The notes: generated by a model not told the origin, from the sequence alone. DNA of 64,000 bases from Hymenobacter busanensis (GCF_008727865.1 NZ_VTWU01000001.1:434001-498000); one strand, 5' to 3'. Shown: positions 36,212-45,256, counted from the stretch's first letter. Numbers and translations: made by a program.

Positions 36212-36991
36212 TTATTCGGCTACGGCCCGGCCGCTGCCACTCACGTTGATGTCTTTCTGCCGCGGCGAACCAGCGTAGAAGACCGTGCCGGGGCCGGCAA
36301 TGTCGGCGCTCAGGTAGTCGGTGGTGGTGACGTGGGCGTTGCCGTCGCCGTTGTAGTTGAGCGTCACGTTGGTGCGGCGCGCGGTCAGCGGTTTGGCGTA
36401 GAGGCTGCCCAGGTCGCCCACGGTGGCCACGAAAGCGTCGGTGCGGCCGGAGAGGCGCATGTCGCCCAGCTCGTACAAATCGACCCACAGGTACTTGCTG
36501 TCGACGGCAAATTCGATGTCGCCGGCGCGGGAGAGGTGCAGAAAGAGCGTGTCCTGCTGAAAAGTGCCGGCCGTGCGAATGGTTTTTTCGCCGACGTTAA
36601 ACACGTTTTTGAGGTGCGGCACGTGCAGCGTCACTTGCCGGGGCACGTCGTAGCGGCGTACCCAGTTGCAGCGGCTGGTGTTGTACACGCGCAGGGCGTC
36701 GTCGCGCACGTCCAGCATCAGATCCTCCTGAATGTTTTCGCCGGTGCGCACTTCGGCGTAGGTGCGTGCGTCCTGCACCACGGTCACCTCGATGTTGTCG
36801 AACACGCGCAGGGTAGTAAAATCGGCCAGCTCGCGGGTTTGGGTGGTCACCTTGCCGTTGCTTTTGAAACAGTCCAGCTCATGGTCTTTGCGGCAGGCGC
36901 CCAGCAGGAGCGGGGCAGCCAGCAAGGCCAGTCGTGCGTATGCCCGTAGGTGCCGGCGGCTATCTTGCGCGGCGTTTGAAGTTTGCAACAT
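36212..36991 (-). CDS. head GIN-domain (DUF2807) lipoprotein
   Basis: A 259-aa lipoprotein with a signal ending LLLGACRK (lipobox Cys) and a DUF2807 domain of putative autotransporter-like beta-helix strands: FTTLRVFDNIEVTVVQD, NVGEKTIRT, AGDIEFAVDSKYLW and GDGNAHVTTTDYL. These proteins are common in Bacteroidota; their role is unclear. An ATG at 37006 in the same frame is an alternative start. It is divergent from an SDR gene. Confidence 0.85.
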   Translation of the reverse strand: MLQTSNAAQDSRRHLRAYARLALLAAPLLLGACRKDHELDCFKSNGKVTTQTRELADFTTLRVFDNIEVTVVQDARTYAEVRTGENIQEDLMLDVRDDALRVYNTSRCNWVRRYDVPRQVTLHVPHLKNVFNVGEKTIRTAGTFQQDTLFLHLSRAGDIEFAVDSKYLWVDLYELGDMRLSGRTDAFVATVGDLGSLYAKPLTARRTNVTLNYNGDGNAHVTTTDYLSADIAGPGTVFYAGSPRQKDINVSGSGRAVAE

Positions 36992-37015
36992 CACCCTTTT
37001 TTCCACCCAACAGAT

Positions 37016-37714
37016 ATGGATCTGAACGGCAAGGTAGCCATAGTTACGGGCGTCAGCAAAGGTATCGGGCTGGCCACCGCGCAGTTATTGCTGGCGCAGG
37101 GCGCCGTGGTAGCCGGCTGGGGCCGCCACGCCCCCGAGGGTCTGACGCACGAGCGGTTCCAGTTTTTCGCCTGCGACGTGCGCGACGAGGTGTCGGTAAC
37201 CGAAGCCCTGACCAACACCCAGCGCGAGCTGGGCCAGGAAATTCACGTGCTCGTCAACAACGCCGGCTTGGGTATTTCGGGCGCCATCGATGGGTTTTCG
37301 TCGGAAGACTGGCACCGCATGTTCGACACCAACGTGCACGGCCTGTTCTATTGCACGCGCGCCGTTCTGCCGCAGATGAAGCGCCAGCAGCTGGGCCACA
37401 TCATCAACATCTCGTCCATTGCCGGCCTCACCGGCATCGAAATGATGGCCGGCTACTGCGCCACCAAGTACGCCGTGCGCGGCTTCTCGCACTCGTTGTT
37501 CAAGGAAGTGCGCTCCGACGGCATCAAGGTCACTTGCATCTACCCCGGCTCCACCCAAACCAATTTCTTCGACGACATTCCCGGCACCACCGCCAACCCG
37601 TCGATGATGCAGCCCGAAGACATCGGCAGCGCCATCCTGTACGCCATCCAAACGCCGTTCAACTTCCACATCGTCGACGTGGAAATGCGGCCTTTGCAGC
37701 CCAAGCGCGGGTAG
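37016..37714 (+). CDS. SDR family oxidoreductase
   Basis: A 232-aa SDR with VTGVSKGIG, NNAGLG, ISSIAGLTG and the Tyr-Cys-Ala-Thr-Lys catalytic motif, so it should be an active dehydrogenase. The C-terminal region resembles the classical SDRs annotated as 3-oxoacyl reductase-like. The preferred start is the ATG at 37016. The adjacent DUF2807 gene points the other way, and a 65-aa membrane protein follows 6 bp later, probably in the same transcript. Confidence 0.88.
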   Translation: MDLNGKVAIVTGVSKGIGLATAQLLLAQGAVVAGWGRHAPEGLTHERFQFFACDVRDEVSVTEALTNTQRELGQEIHVLVNNAGLGISGAIDGFSSEDWHRMFDTNVHGLFYCTRAVLPQMKRQQLGHIINISSIAGLTGIEMMAGYCATKYAVRGFSHSLFKEVRSDGIKVTCIYPGSTQTNFFDDIPGTTANPSMMQPEDIGSAILYAIQTPFNFHIVDVEMRPLQPKRG

Positions 37715-37720
37715 CGTGTC

Positions 37721-37918
37721 ATGTGGCTGATCTGGGCCGGTTCGATTTGGCTGGTGTGGTACGCGGTGCGGCAATGGCGCACGGCCCGGCCGCAGCGCCG
37801 CCGCACCAAGGCGCTGTTCATGCTGCTGGCCATTATTTGGCTGGTGATGCTGGCGGTGTGGGTTATCGTGCCGCTCATTGCCTCGTGGGTCGGCGAAACC
37901 GTGTTGCTGCGGAAATGA
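37721..37918 (+). CDS. small two-helix membrane protein
   Basis: Not recognised. The 65-aa product has two hydrophobic segments (about 3-15 and 31-55) separated by a very basic loop (RQWRTARPQRRRTK). It directly follows the SDR gene. It could be a real small membrane protein or a conserved ORF of unknown role. Confidence 0.65.
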   Translation: MWLIWAGSIWLVWYAVRQWRTARPQRRRTKALFMLLAIIWLVMLAVWVIVPLIASWVGETVLLRK

Positions 37919-37962
37919 GTTGCCTGCGTCAGTTGCATTCGGGGAATGAGCTTCTAACGCCG

Positions 37963-37970
37963 TACTTTCG
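37963..37970 (+). promoter_or_regulatory. possible -7 box for gldA
   Basis: TACTTTCG matches TAnnTTTG at seven of eight positions, but it lies only 8 bp before the gldA ATG and no matching -33 box is at the usual spacing, so it is weakly supported. Confidence 0.3.
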
Positions 37971-37978
37971 CCCTTCCT

Positions 37979-38896
37979 ATGGTTGAAATCCAACATTTAA
38001 CCAAACTCTTCGGCCCCCAGGCCGCCGTCAACGACATTTCGTTCACGGCCGGTCGGGGCGAAATCCTGGGCTTCCTCGGCCCCAACGGCGCCGGCAAGTC
38101 CACCACCATGAAGATTGCCACCGGATACTTGCCGCCCAGCGCCGGCTCGGTGCGCGTGGCCGACTTCGACGTGGTGGAACACCCGCTGGAAGTGCGCCGC
38201 CGCGTTGGCTACTTGCCCGAGCACAACCCGCTTTACCTCGACATGTACGTGCACGAGTACCTCGATTTCATCGGGCGGGTGCATGGCCTGTCGGGCGGCA
38301 ACTTGCGCAACCGTGTCCAGGAGTTGGTCGGTCGCGTGGGCCTCACGCGCGAGCAGAACAAGCAGATCGGGGCCCTCTCGAAAGGCTACCGGCAGCGCGT
38401 GGGCCTGGCCCAGGCCCTGGTGCACGACCCGCAAGTGCTCATCCTCGACGAGCCCACCACCGGCCTCGACCCCAACCAGATCGGCGAAATCCGCACGCTG
38501 ATTAAGGAGCTGGGCCAGGACAAAACCGTCATCTTCTCGACCCACATCCTACCCGAAGTGCAGGCCCTCTGCGACCGGGTCGTCATCATCAGCCGCGGGC
38601 AACTGGTGGCCGATGCGCCCGTGCGTGAGCTAGCCGGCCTTACCAAGGGCGGTGCGGTCATTCGGGCCGAGTTCGAGGGCCAGATCGACCCGGCCCCGCT
38701 CTGGCAACTGCCCGGCGTGAAGGCCGTGGAGCAGGGGCAAGGCGGCGCCTGGATTATCCGTACCGAGGGCAAGGGCGACCAGCGCCGCGCTATTTCGCAG
38801 CTGGCTGCCCAGCAGGGTTGGCTGTTGCTCGGGCTACGCCAGGAAGAACAGTCCCTGGAGCAGGTATTCCAGGAGCTGACCACAAGCAAGAAATAA
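37979..38896 (+). CDS. gldA: gliding motility ABC transporter ATPase GldA
   Basis: A 305-aa ABC ATPase closely matching GldA, required with GldF and GldG for surface gliding in Flavobacterium. It has intact Walker A (GPNGAGKST, from residue 34), signature LSKGYRQRVGLAQAL and Walker B ILDEPTTGLDP. The GldA-type segment VGYLPEHNPLYLDMYV supports the name over a general ABC-2 ATPase. gldF follows after 147 bp containing a palindromic repeat. Confidence 0.93.
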   Translation: MVEIQHLTKLFGPQAAVNDISFTAGRGEILGFLGPNGAGKSTTMKIATGYLPPSAGSVRVADFDVVEHPLEVRRRVGYLPEHNPLYLDMYVHEYLDFIGRVHGLSGGNLRNRVQELVGRVGLTREQNKQIGALSKGYRQRVGLAQALVHDPQVLILDEPTTGLDPNQIGEIRTLIKELGQDKTVIFSTHILPEVQALCDRVVIISRGQLVADAPVRELAGLTKGGAVIRAEFEGQIDPAPLWQLPGVKAVEQGQGGAWIIRTEGKGDQRRAISQLAAQQGWLLLGLRQEEQSLEQVFQELTTSKK

Positions 38897-39006
38897 GAAC
38901 GTCATGCAGAGCCATAGGCGAAGCATCTCGCGTGCTGATGGCAGCTAGCCATTCTACTAACCAGCTAAACACGCGAGATTCCTCGACTTCGCTCGGAATG
39001 ACGTTC
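38897..39006. repeat. palindromic dispersed element between gldA and gldF
   Basis: Arms 38897-38934 and 38970-39006 are imperfectly complementary over about 38 bp, beginning gaacgtcatgcagagc and ending ggaatgacgttc. It looks like a REP/MITE-like element inserted in the gld operon. Confidence 0.8.
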
Positions 39007-39043
39007 TGGTATTGATCCTTACATCCCCGCTACATTCCCTCGA

Positions 39044-39769
39044 ATGTTCGCCATTCTCCGCAAAGAATTCAACGCCTTCCTCAACTCCCCGGTAGCCTAC
39101 GTGGTGCTGGGCGTGTTTCTGGTGGCTATCGGCCTGTTCGTGTGGGTCTTCCCCGATAGCTCGGTGCTCGACTACGGCTTTGCCGACCTGCAGACGCTCT
39201 TCAACCTGGCCCCCTGGATTTTTCTGTTCCTGATTCCGGCCCTCACCATGCGCACCTTCGCGGAGGAGAAGAAGGCCGGGACCATCGAACTGCTGCTTAC
39301 CCGCCCGCTCACCGACGGCCAGCTGGTAGGAGGGAAGTACCTCGCCTGCCTGCTGCTGGCCCTGCTGGCGCTGGTGCCCACGCTGCTTTACTACTACTCC
39401 GTCTACCAGCTGGGCTCCCCGCAGGGCAACATCGACTCGGCCGCCTTTGCCGGCTCGCTCCTCGGGTTGGCTTTGCTGGCCGCCGTGTTTGCCGCCATTG
39501 GCGTGCTGGCCTCGGCCCTCACGCGCGACCAGATCATTGCCTTTCTCGTCGCCGTCGTCGGCTGCTTCCTGGTGTACTCCGGATTCGATTCCCTCGCCTC
39601 GCTCTTCGACGGCGGCCCGGCCTACTACATCGGCCAGCTCGGTATTGCGGCCCACTACCGCGACCTGAGCAAGGGCCTCGTCGATTCGCGCGACGTGCTG
39701 TATTTCTTTTCCGTGGTGGCCGCTATGCTGCTCGCCACCCGCCTCGTGCTGCAAAGCCGCAACTGGTAA
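39044..39769 (+). CDS. gldF: gliding motility ABC transporter permease GldF
   Basis: A 241-aa ABC-2-type permease with six hydrophobic segments, starting FAILRKEFNAFLNSPVAYVV, a typical GldF opening. It carries TMRTFAEEKKAGTIELLLT, the conserved cytoplasmic loop of this family. It is followed 17 bp later by gldG and lies downstream of gldA. Confidence 0.93.
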   Translation: MFAILRKEFNAFLNSPVAYVVLGVFLVAIGLFVWVFPDSSVLDYGFADLQTLFNLAPWIFLFLIPALTMRTFAEEKKAGTIELLLTRPLTDGQLVGGKYLACLLLALLALVPTLLYYYSVYQLGSPQGNIDSAAFAGSLLGLALLAAVFAAIGVLASALTRDQIIAFLVAVVGCFLVYSGFDSLASLFDGGPAYYIGQLGIAAHYRDLSKGLVDSRDVLYFFSVVAAMLLATRLVLQSRNW

Positions 39770-39786
39770 CCCGGACCTTCTGACGC

Positions 39787-41529
39787 ATGGAAACCACTCC
39801 CGCCGCCACGCCCGCCCCCGTTGCCCCCGCCGCCGCTACCCCGCGCAAGCAGCGCGACCTGCTCCGCTTCGGCCTCATCATCCTTGGCCTCGTGGTCCTG
39901 AACTTCGTCGCCCAGCAGTTCTTCTTCCGCCTCGACCTGACCCAGGACCAGCGCTACAGCATGTCGCCGGCCACCAAGCAGCTGCTGGAAACCATGCCTG
40001 AACCGGTGACCGTGACGGTGTACCTGGCCGGCGACTTCCCGCCCGCCTTCCGCCGCCTCTCGCAGGCCACCCGCGAAACCCTCGACGAAATGCAGGTGCA
40101 CGCCGGCTCCAAGCTGCGCTACGTCTTCGTCGACCCCTCCGCCGCCACTTCCGAAGCCGACCGCAACAAGGAATACCAGCGCCTCATTCAGAAAGGCCTG
40201 CGCCCCACCAACCTCGGCGCCAACGAAGGCGGCAAGCGCGTCGAGAAAATCATCTTCCCCTGGGCCACCATTGCCGTGGGCAACAAGGAGGAAAACGTGC
40301 TGCTGCTGCGCGGCAACCAGGCCGCGCCGCCCGACGTGCGCCTCAACCAAAGCATCGAAGGTCTCGAATACGAGCTGGCCGCGGCCGTGCGTCGCCTGCA
40401 GCCCACCAAGCGCCAGCTCATCGGCATCGTGGAAGGCCACGGCGAGCCCGACAACCTGCACTTGGCCGACCTCATCGGCACGCTGCAGCGCGACTACAAC
40501 ATCTACCGCATCGACCTCAACAAGGTCAAGGACCAGGACATGAAGTCCCTCGCGGCCGTCATCGTGGCCAAGCCCGAGCGCGCCTTCACCGACCCCGAGA
40601 AGTTCAAGCTCGACGAGTTCATCACCCAGGGCGGCCGCGCCCTGTTCTTCGTCGATGCCATGCGCGTGAACCTCGACAGCGCCAACCGCGGCGGCATGCT
40701 CTCGTTCCCGCTCGATTTGAACCTGACCGACCTGCTCTTCACCTACGGCGCCCGCCTCAACGGCGACCTGCTGCTCGACGTCAACTCCGGCCTCATCCCC
40801 CTCGTGACCGGCAGCACCGGCGATAAGCCTCAGGTGCAGCCCATGCCGTGGCCGTTCTACCCGCTCGTCAACAACTTCAGTCCGCACCCCATCACCCGCA
40901 ACCTCGACGCGGTTTACCTCAAGTTCGTGGGCACCATCGACACGGTGAAGGCCGCCGGCATTCGCAAAACCCCACTCATGTTCACCTCGCGCTACACCCG
41001 CGTGCTGCCCGCCCCGGTGCCCATCAACCTCAACGACGCCCGCCTGCCGCCCGACCCCAAGCTTTACAAAAGCGGCCCGAAGCCCGTGGGCTACCTGCTC
41101 GAAGGCCAGTTCCGCTCCCTGTTTGCCAACCGCGCCAAGCCCGGCACCACCCAGTTCCTGCCCGCCCAAAGCCCGCTCGCCAAACCCAGTAAAATCCTCG
41201 TTGTGTCCGACGGCGACTTCGTGCGCAACGACGTGGACCCCAAAACCAACCGCCCTCTGCGCCTGGGCTTCGACCGCCTCGCCACCACCGAATTCGCCAA
41301 CCGCGAGCTGGTGCAGAACGCCGTCGACTACCTCCTCGACGAAACTGGCCTGATAGACGTGCGCAGCAAGCAAATCACCCTCCGCCCCCTCGACAAGGTG
41401 AAAATCAACGCCGAAAAGCGCCAGTGGCAGCTCCTGAACCTCGGCGCCCCGCTGGCCCTGCTGGCCGTGTTCGGCCTGGTGCGGGCCTGGCTGCGGAAGC
41501 GGAAGTATGCGTCGTTTGGGGTAGAGTAG
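39787..41529 (+). CDS. gldG: gliding motility ABC-associated protein GldG
   Basis: A 580-aa protein with an N-terminal membrane helix (about 26-42), a large periplasmic region and a C-terminal helix (about 554-570) before a basic tail. The ABC-type uncharacterised transport/GldG domain is seen in DLTQDQRYSMSPATKQLLE, VDPSAATSEADRNKEYQRL, RGNQAAPPDVRLNQSIEGLE and GIVEGHGEPDN. GldG acts with GldA and GldF. The gene order gldA-gldF-gldG is compact here. Confidence 0.93.
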   Translation: METTPAATPAPVAPAAATPRKQRDLLRFGLIILGLVVLNFVAQQFFFRLDLTQDQRYSMSPATKQLLETMPEPVTVTVYLAGDFPPAFRRLSQATRETLDEMQVHAGSKLRYVFVDPSAATSEADRNKEYQRLIQKGLRPTNLGANEGGKRVEKIIFPWATIAVGNKEENVLLLRGNQAAPPDVRLNQSIEGLEYELAAAVRRLQPTKRQLIGIVEGHGEPDNLHLADLIGTLQRDYNIYRIDLNKVKDQDMKSLAAVIVAKPERAFTDPEKFKLDEFITQGGRALFFVDAMRVNLDSANRGGMLSFPLDLNLTDLLFTYGARLNGDLLLDVNSGLIPLVTGSTGDKPQVQPMPWPFYPLVNNFSPHPITRNLDAVYLKFVGTIDTVKAAGIRKTPLMFTSRYTRVLPAPVPINLNDARLPPDPKLYKSGPKPVGYLLEGQFRSLFANRAKPGTTQFLPAQSPLAKPSKILVVSDGDFVRNDVDPKTNRPLRLGFDRLATTEFANRELVQNAVDYLLDETGLIDVRSKQITLRPLDKVKINAEKRQWQLLNLGAPLALLAVFGLVRAWLRKRKYASFGVE

Positions 41530-41553
41530 TCGATAAAATGTCCATAATAGTCT

Positions 41554-41928
41554 ATGGTATTTAAGCTTCTATCATTTTTTGCGAAGGCGTTGCATAAGGT
41601 TGGTGCTCCGACTCCGATGAGTGGTTCGGTGGCGCTGTTCACCACCATGCAAATGTTTAGCGGCATTGCCCTAATAGTAGTTATCATGATGATAGGTCCC
41701 ATTCCCTTCAACGATGCTTCCCTGCTTTGCCTGCTTGTTATCAATGGCGTGTTTAATCAATTCTTCTTCCTTGCAAAAAGCAGGTATAGAAAAATAGCCA
41801 CCAGCTACACCGGGCCAATGGAAACAAGAGAATTGACCTTGGCATTTTGCATATGGTTTTCTTTTACGATTGGGCCTCTGATTGCGCTCTGGGCATTTTT
41901 CAAGGTGTTTGACCCTGTTTATAATTGA
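41554..41928 (+). CDS. AT-rich membrane protein of unknown function
   Basis: Not recognised. The 124-aa product has about three hydrophobic segments (about 27-47, 53-72, 93-115) and a basic loop. Base composition (many A/T-ending codons) differs from the GC-rich flanks, so it may be a recent acquisition. It sits between gldG and the repeat-rich region. Confidence 0.6.
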   Translation: MVFKLLSFFAKALHKVGAPTPMSGSVALFTTMQMFSGIALIVVIMMIGPIPFNDASLLCLLVINGVFNQFFFLAKSRYRKIATSYTGPMETRELTLAFCIWFSFTIGPLIALWAFFKVFDPVYN

Positions 41929-42019
41929 GCTAACTCTCTTCGACTGGCGCGGGTGTGGCGTGACTTGTGACCAACCCATACCGTGGAGTCGCTCCAGCGC
42001 CAAGAGCGAACCGAACCCC

Positions 42020-42334
42020 TCAACGGTCGGCGCCATCCTCCCGAAACCGCGCATAGTTCCCCAGCAGCCCCCGGATATTAGCCGCCCCCACGGGATTGGC
42101 CGAATGCACGTTGAAGCGCGGCACCAGCAGTTCCTGCTCCACCAGCCACTTGGCGCAGTCGTAGCCGCTTTTTCGCTCGCAGTTCAGCACCTCGTCCCAA
42201 CCCAGGTCGTGGTCGAAGGAAATTTCCTCGGGCACGCCCAGTCGCTTAATAGTAGCCACGAACTCCTCGAAGCTGCGCACCACCACCCAGCCGCTGCTGC
42301 GGGGTGTGCGTAGGTCGTCGAGGTAGAGCTTGTA
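42020..42334 (-). pseudogene. cREC (cyclic-phosphate receiver) domain gene without a usable start
   Basis: The reading frame encodes a receiver-like domain: KLYLDDLRTP with the acidic pair, VVVRSFEEFV, EISFDHDLGWDEV, CAKWLVEQ, and VHSANPVGAANIRGLLGN near the end. This matches the cREC/DUF5-type family. The coding match begins at about 42334, but upstream to the in-frame stop at 42440-42442 there is no ATG, GTG or TTG. The first candidate, GTG at 42286, would delete the conserved Asp pair. The 5' end is therefore probably decayed, or an unusual start (ATA, CTG) is used. Confidence 0.55.
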
Positions 42335-42408
42335 GGGAGCAGGCGTAGGTAGGAGAAGGACGGTTGTAGTGACGCCTATTTGCGTCTTGCTGTTGAAAGA
42401 CAGCTGCC

Positions 42409-42585
42409 AATCACAAGGTCGGTACCTGCCATTGCAGGTTCAGCAGCACTCATTACAAGCATGTCAGCAGTCGTTGCAAGCTCGACACTGAGCATAACAT
42501 GCTCGACAGAAGTCTTTACAAGCCCAACACGCTTACCACCGGGCGTTACAAGGTGTCTGGAGGACATTACACCCCTAGCATCTTC
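42409..42585. repeat. degenerate 21-bp tandem repeat
   Basis: About eight units of 21 bp follow one another, starting at 42409, 42430, 42451, 42472, 42493, 42514, then (after a 9-bp insertion at 42535-42543) 42544 and 42565. The best-conserved core is CATTACAAGC. Units vary at several positions. Several reading frames remain open over the array, but the period of seven codons explains this; no credible protein is seen. Confidence 0.75.
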
Positions 42586-42712
42586 GGCCGCAACTGACTA
42601 CTGCGCTGTATCGAAACCAACTGCCCGATTTGGCAATAGCGCCCCGAAAGCAGCACAAACAGCCTCCTATCAAGCGCCGGCGGTGTGGCATGAGGCTAGT
42701 GCGTTCAGGGCT

Positions 42713-43789
42713 TTAATTCCTCGCTCCACGCCCTGGTTCGATGCTCGTTGAATCCCCCACGTAAATCAATTGCAGGATTTTGCGGCCCACAAGCGGACGG
42801 TAGTGCGACTCTTCGTAGTAATGCCCTGGGTATTTGGTCAGCTCGTTTACCCCACTGAAATTATGAATATATCCCCGCCCGAACGTGCGCACCAAGTAGG
42901 CCTCGTCGGCGGGGTTCAGGCGTTCCTGTGCATAGAGCGGGCTGATGACAAAATGGAAATTGGTGTGGTTACGCTCCAGAATGCTGCGGATGGCTACCAA
43001 CTGCTGTTGGGCTTCCGGCCCAATAACCGCCTTGCTCACCGGCTGCCGGGCCGGGCGCGGCGGCAGGCCTGGGTTGTGCGCATAAAAGCCCACTGAGTCG
43101 GCGGCAATCAGTTGCTCGACCTCGGGCAGGAGCATGTCGTTGGTGACGGGGGCAAAGCTCCCGCCCCGCGTGTTGAACATCCCTTCCATACCCGGCGTTA
43201 CTGCGCCCGTCGCCTTTAGCTTCCAGTAGTGGAAAAAGAAGAAATTGCTGAGGTACGCCTTGAAAAACGAGAGCTGAAAGCGGAATGGCAATTCCCCGGT
43301 CAGGCGCGGGTCTTTGCGGAACAGGTGTGCGTCGATATCCCGGGTTTCCGAAAGCAGTTGCTGGTCGCAGATAATGAGCACATGCCGGAGCCTGGCGCCC
43401 TGGTCTTCTAGAAACTGTAGCTTCTTCCACACGCCATACAGCGACTCCGCCATGGCATCGTAATGGAAACCGAGTGGGTCGTGGGTGTATTTCGCCCAGT
43501 CGCTTACCAAGAAAGCCAGCGTGCGTGAGTTGCCGAGGATAAAGGACTGGTAAGGATGCTGCGGGTAGTTGTTCACAAACGTCTGGGTACTGACGTAGTC
43601 CCGGTTGGGAATCACCTGCGTGGTAAAGGCATCGTAGTGGTAGAGTACCTGAAACGGGTCCAGAATAAAGTAGCTGCCAACGACTGTGCTAAAGGGCAGG
43701 CTGAGCAGGAAGGCTTTGAGCAGCAGCTTGCCCGCGCCGCGCGTGGGCGGCCGGTGCGGGGGCACTGGCGTGGTCGTAACCGTTGGCAT
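42713..43789 (-). CDS. SGNH-like periplasmic partner of MBOAT (pair 2)
   Basis: A 358-aa protein with an N-terminal hydrophobic anchor (about 23-42) and an SGNH-like block FILGNSRT at about 83-90, similar to the pair 1 protein. A later DWAKYTH and a C-terminal HYYEESHYRPLVG segment with His residues may supply the other catalytic residues. It is encoded 9 bp after the MBOAT gene (43799-45256). The sequence ends at the edge of the 21-bp repeat region. Confidence 0.75.
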   Translation of the reverse strand: MPTVTTTPVPPHRPPTRGAGKLLLKAFLLSLPFSTVVGSYFILDPFQVLYHYDAFTTQVIPNRDYVSTQTFVNNYPQHPYQSFILGNSRTLAFLVSDWAKYTHDPLGFHYDAMAESLYGVWKKLQFLEDQGARLRHVLIICDQQLLSETRDIDAHLFRKDPRLTGELPFRFQLSFFKAYLSNFFFFHYWKLKATGAVTPGMEGMFNTRGGSFAPVTNDMLLPEVEQLIAADSVGFYAHNPGLPPRPARQPVSKAVIGPEAQQQLVAIRSILERNHTNFHFVISPLYAQERLNPADEAYLVRTFGRGYIHNFSGVNELTKYPGHYYEESHYRPLVGRKILQLIYVGDSTSIEPGRGARN

Positions 43790-43798
43790 TGGGGTGAA

Positions 43799-45256
43799 TT
43801 AAAACTGGAAGTAGATAAACTGCACGTGCTCGAACGTGCCGAGCAGCGCAATGAACAGCACGATACCGTAGTACAGCGCCCAGCGTACCGGCGTCTGCTG
43901 CCGGGCCACCCAGTTGCCCACGGCTACCCGCAGCTGCGCCGATTCTACCACCCCAAGCACCAACAGCGCCCAGGCCAGGGTCAGCCACTCGTAGCGTTGG
44001 TAGAACACCTTCACCGACGACAGTCCGTGGAAGAGCGTGCCCGCGCGCAGCGTCTGGCTCGCGTCGAACAGGTGCCCGACGACGTAGAGCGCGTCGTGCA
44101 CGGTGTTGGCACGGAAGAAAACCCAGGCGAAGGTTACTAACGCGTACGTCAGCGCCACGTTGAGCACCGCGTTGCTCAACAGGGGCAGGCGCTTAATCAA
44201 TCGGTTGCGGCCGTTACGCGTGAGTATCCTCACAACCAAGTATACCCCATGCAAGGCACCCCAGATGATGAACGTCCAGCTGGCGCCGTGCCACAGGCCA
44301 CTTACCAGGAACACGAAAAACAGGTTGAAGCAAGCCCGCGGCAGCGCCACCCGGCTGCCGCCCAGCGGAATGTAGAGGTAGTCGCGAAACCAGGTGGAGA
44401 GGGAAATGTGCCAGCGGCTCCAGAACTCCTGAATGCTCCTGGAAAAATAAGGCCGATTGAAATTCGGCATCAGCTCGAAGCCCATCACGCGGGCGCTGCC
44501 CAAGGCAATATCCGAATAGCCCGAAAAGTCGCAGTAAATCTGGACGGAAAAGAAAACAGTGGCCACCAGCAGCGGCAGACCGCGGTAGTCGGTCGGTGTG
44601 TTGTACACGTCGTTCACCAGCAGGGCCAGCCGGTCGGCAATGACCATTTTCTTGAACAGCCCCCAGGCCATTAGCCGCAGCCCGCTCACCACGCGGTCGT
44701 AGTTGAAATACTGCCTCCGGTGAAACTGCGGCAGCATGTTTTGGGGCCGCTCGATGGGCCCGGCTACCAGCTGCGGGTAAAACATAACGTAAAGCGCGTA
44801 GAGGCCTAGATGCCGCTCGGCTGGATAATTCCCCCGGTACACCTCGATGGTGTAGCTCATGGCCTGGAACGTGTGAAACGAGAGGCCAATGGGCAGAATA
44901 AGGCTCAGGTACGGCAGTTCGTAGCGCGTCACGTGCAGCGCGTCGAGCAGGGCATTGACGTTGTCGATGAAGAAGTTGTAATACTTGAAAACGGCCAACA
45001 CGCCGATGTTGGCCACCAAACTCATGGCCAAATAAAACCGGCGCTGCACTCCCTGCGCGTCTTCAATGAGTATCCCGGCGCAATAGTCAATGACAATGGT
45101 AAAGAGCAGGATCAGGATGTAAACCGGAATGAAGGCCATGTAAAACCCACAACTCGCCACCAATAGCAGTAGCCACCGAAATCGGTGCGGCAGTACGAAG
45201 AACACAATCGTTACGAGCGGAAAGAAAACGAGGAATTGTAACGAGTTAAAAAGCAT
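43799..45256 (-). CDS. MBOAT family membrane O-acyltransferase (pair 2)
   Basis: A 485-aa MBOAT protein, paralogous to 20390-21871: the same MLFNSLQFLVFF opening, LSFHTFQAMSYTIEVYRG, YPQLVAGPIERPQNML and HGASWTFIIWGALHG with the active-site His. About eleven hydrophobic helices are visible. It is co-transcribed with the SGNH-like gene downstream, and a minus-strand TACGTTTG box at 45299-45306 is the likely promoter. The acceptor polymer is unknown. Confidence 0.92.
   Translation of the reverse strand: MLFNSLQFLVFFPLVTIVFFVLPHRFRWLLLLVASCGFYMAFIPVYILILLFTIVIDYCAGILIEDAQGVQRRFYLAMSLVANIGVLAVFKYYNFFIDNVNALLDALHVTRYELPYLSLILPIGLSFHTFQAMSYTIEVYRGNYPAERHLGLYALYVMFYPQLVAGPIERPQNMLPQFHRRQYFNYDRVVSGLRLMAWGLFKKMVIADRLALLVNDVYNTPTDYRGLPLLVATVFFSVQIYCDFSGYSDIALGSARVMGFELMPNFNRPYFSRSIQEFWSRWHISLSTWFRDYLYIPLGGSRVALPRACFNLFFVFLVSGLWHGASWTFIIWGALHGVYLVVRILTRNGRNRLIKRLPLLSNAVLNVALTYALVTFAWVFFRANTVHDALYVVGHLFDASQTLRAGTLFHGLSSVKVFYQRYEWLTLAWALLVLGVVESAQLRVAVGNWVARQQTPVRWALYYGIVLFIALLGTFEHVQFIYFQF

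Noticed and set aside
39655-41373. 572-codon minus-strand frame across gldG
   Set aside because: Antisense shadow of gldG; the product is Gly/Val/Glu/His-biased and lacks any recognisable domain.
42409-42585. CRISPR array
   Set aside because: Units are directly adjacent with no spacers, the units vary, and no cas genes are present.
42380-42751. Open frames on both strands over the 21-bp repeats
   Set aside because: A 21-bp period equals seven codons, so frames stay open by chance; neither product has family motifs.
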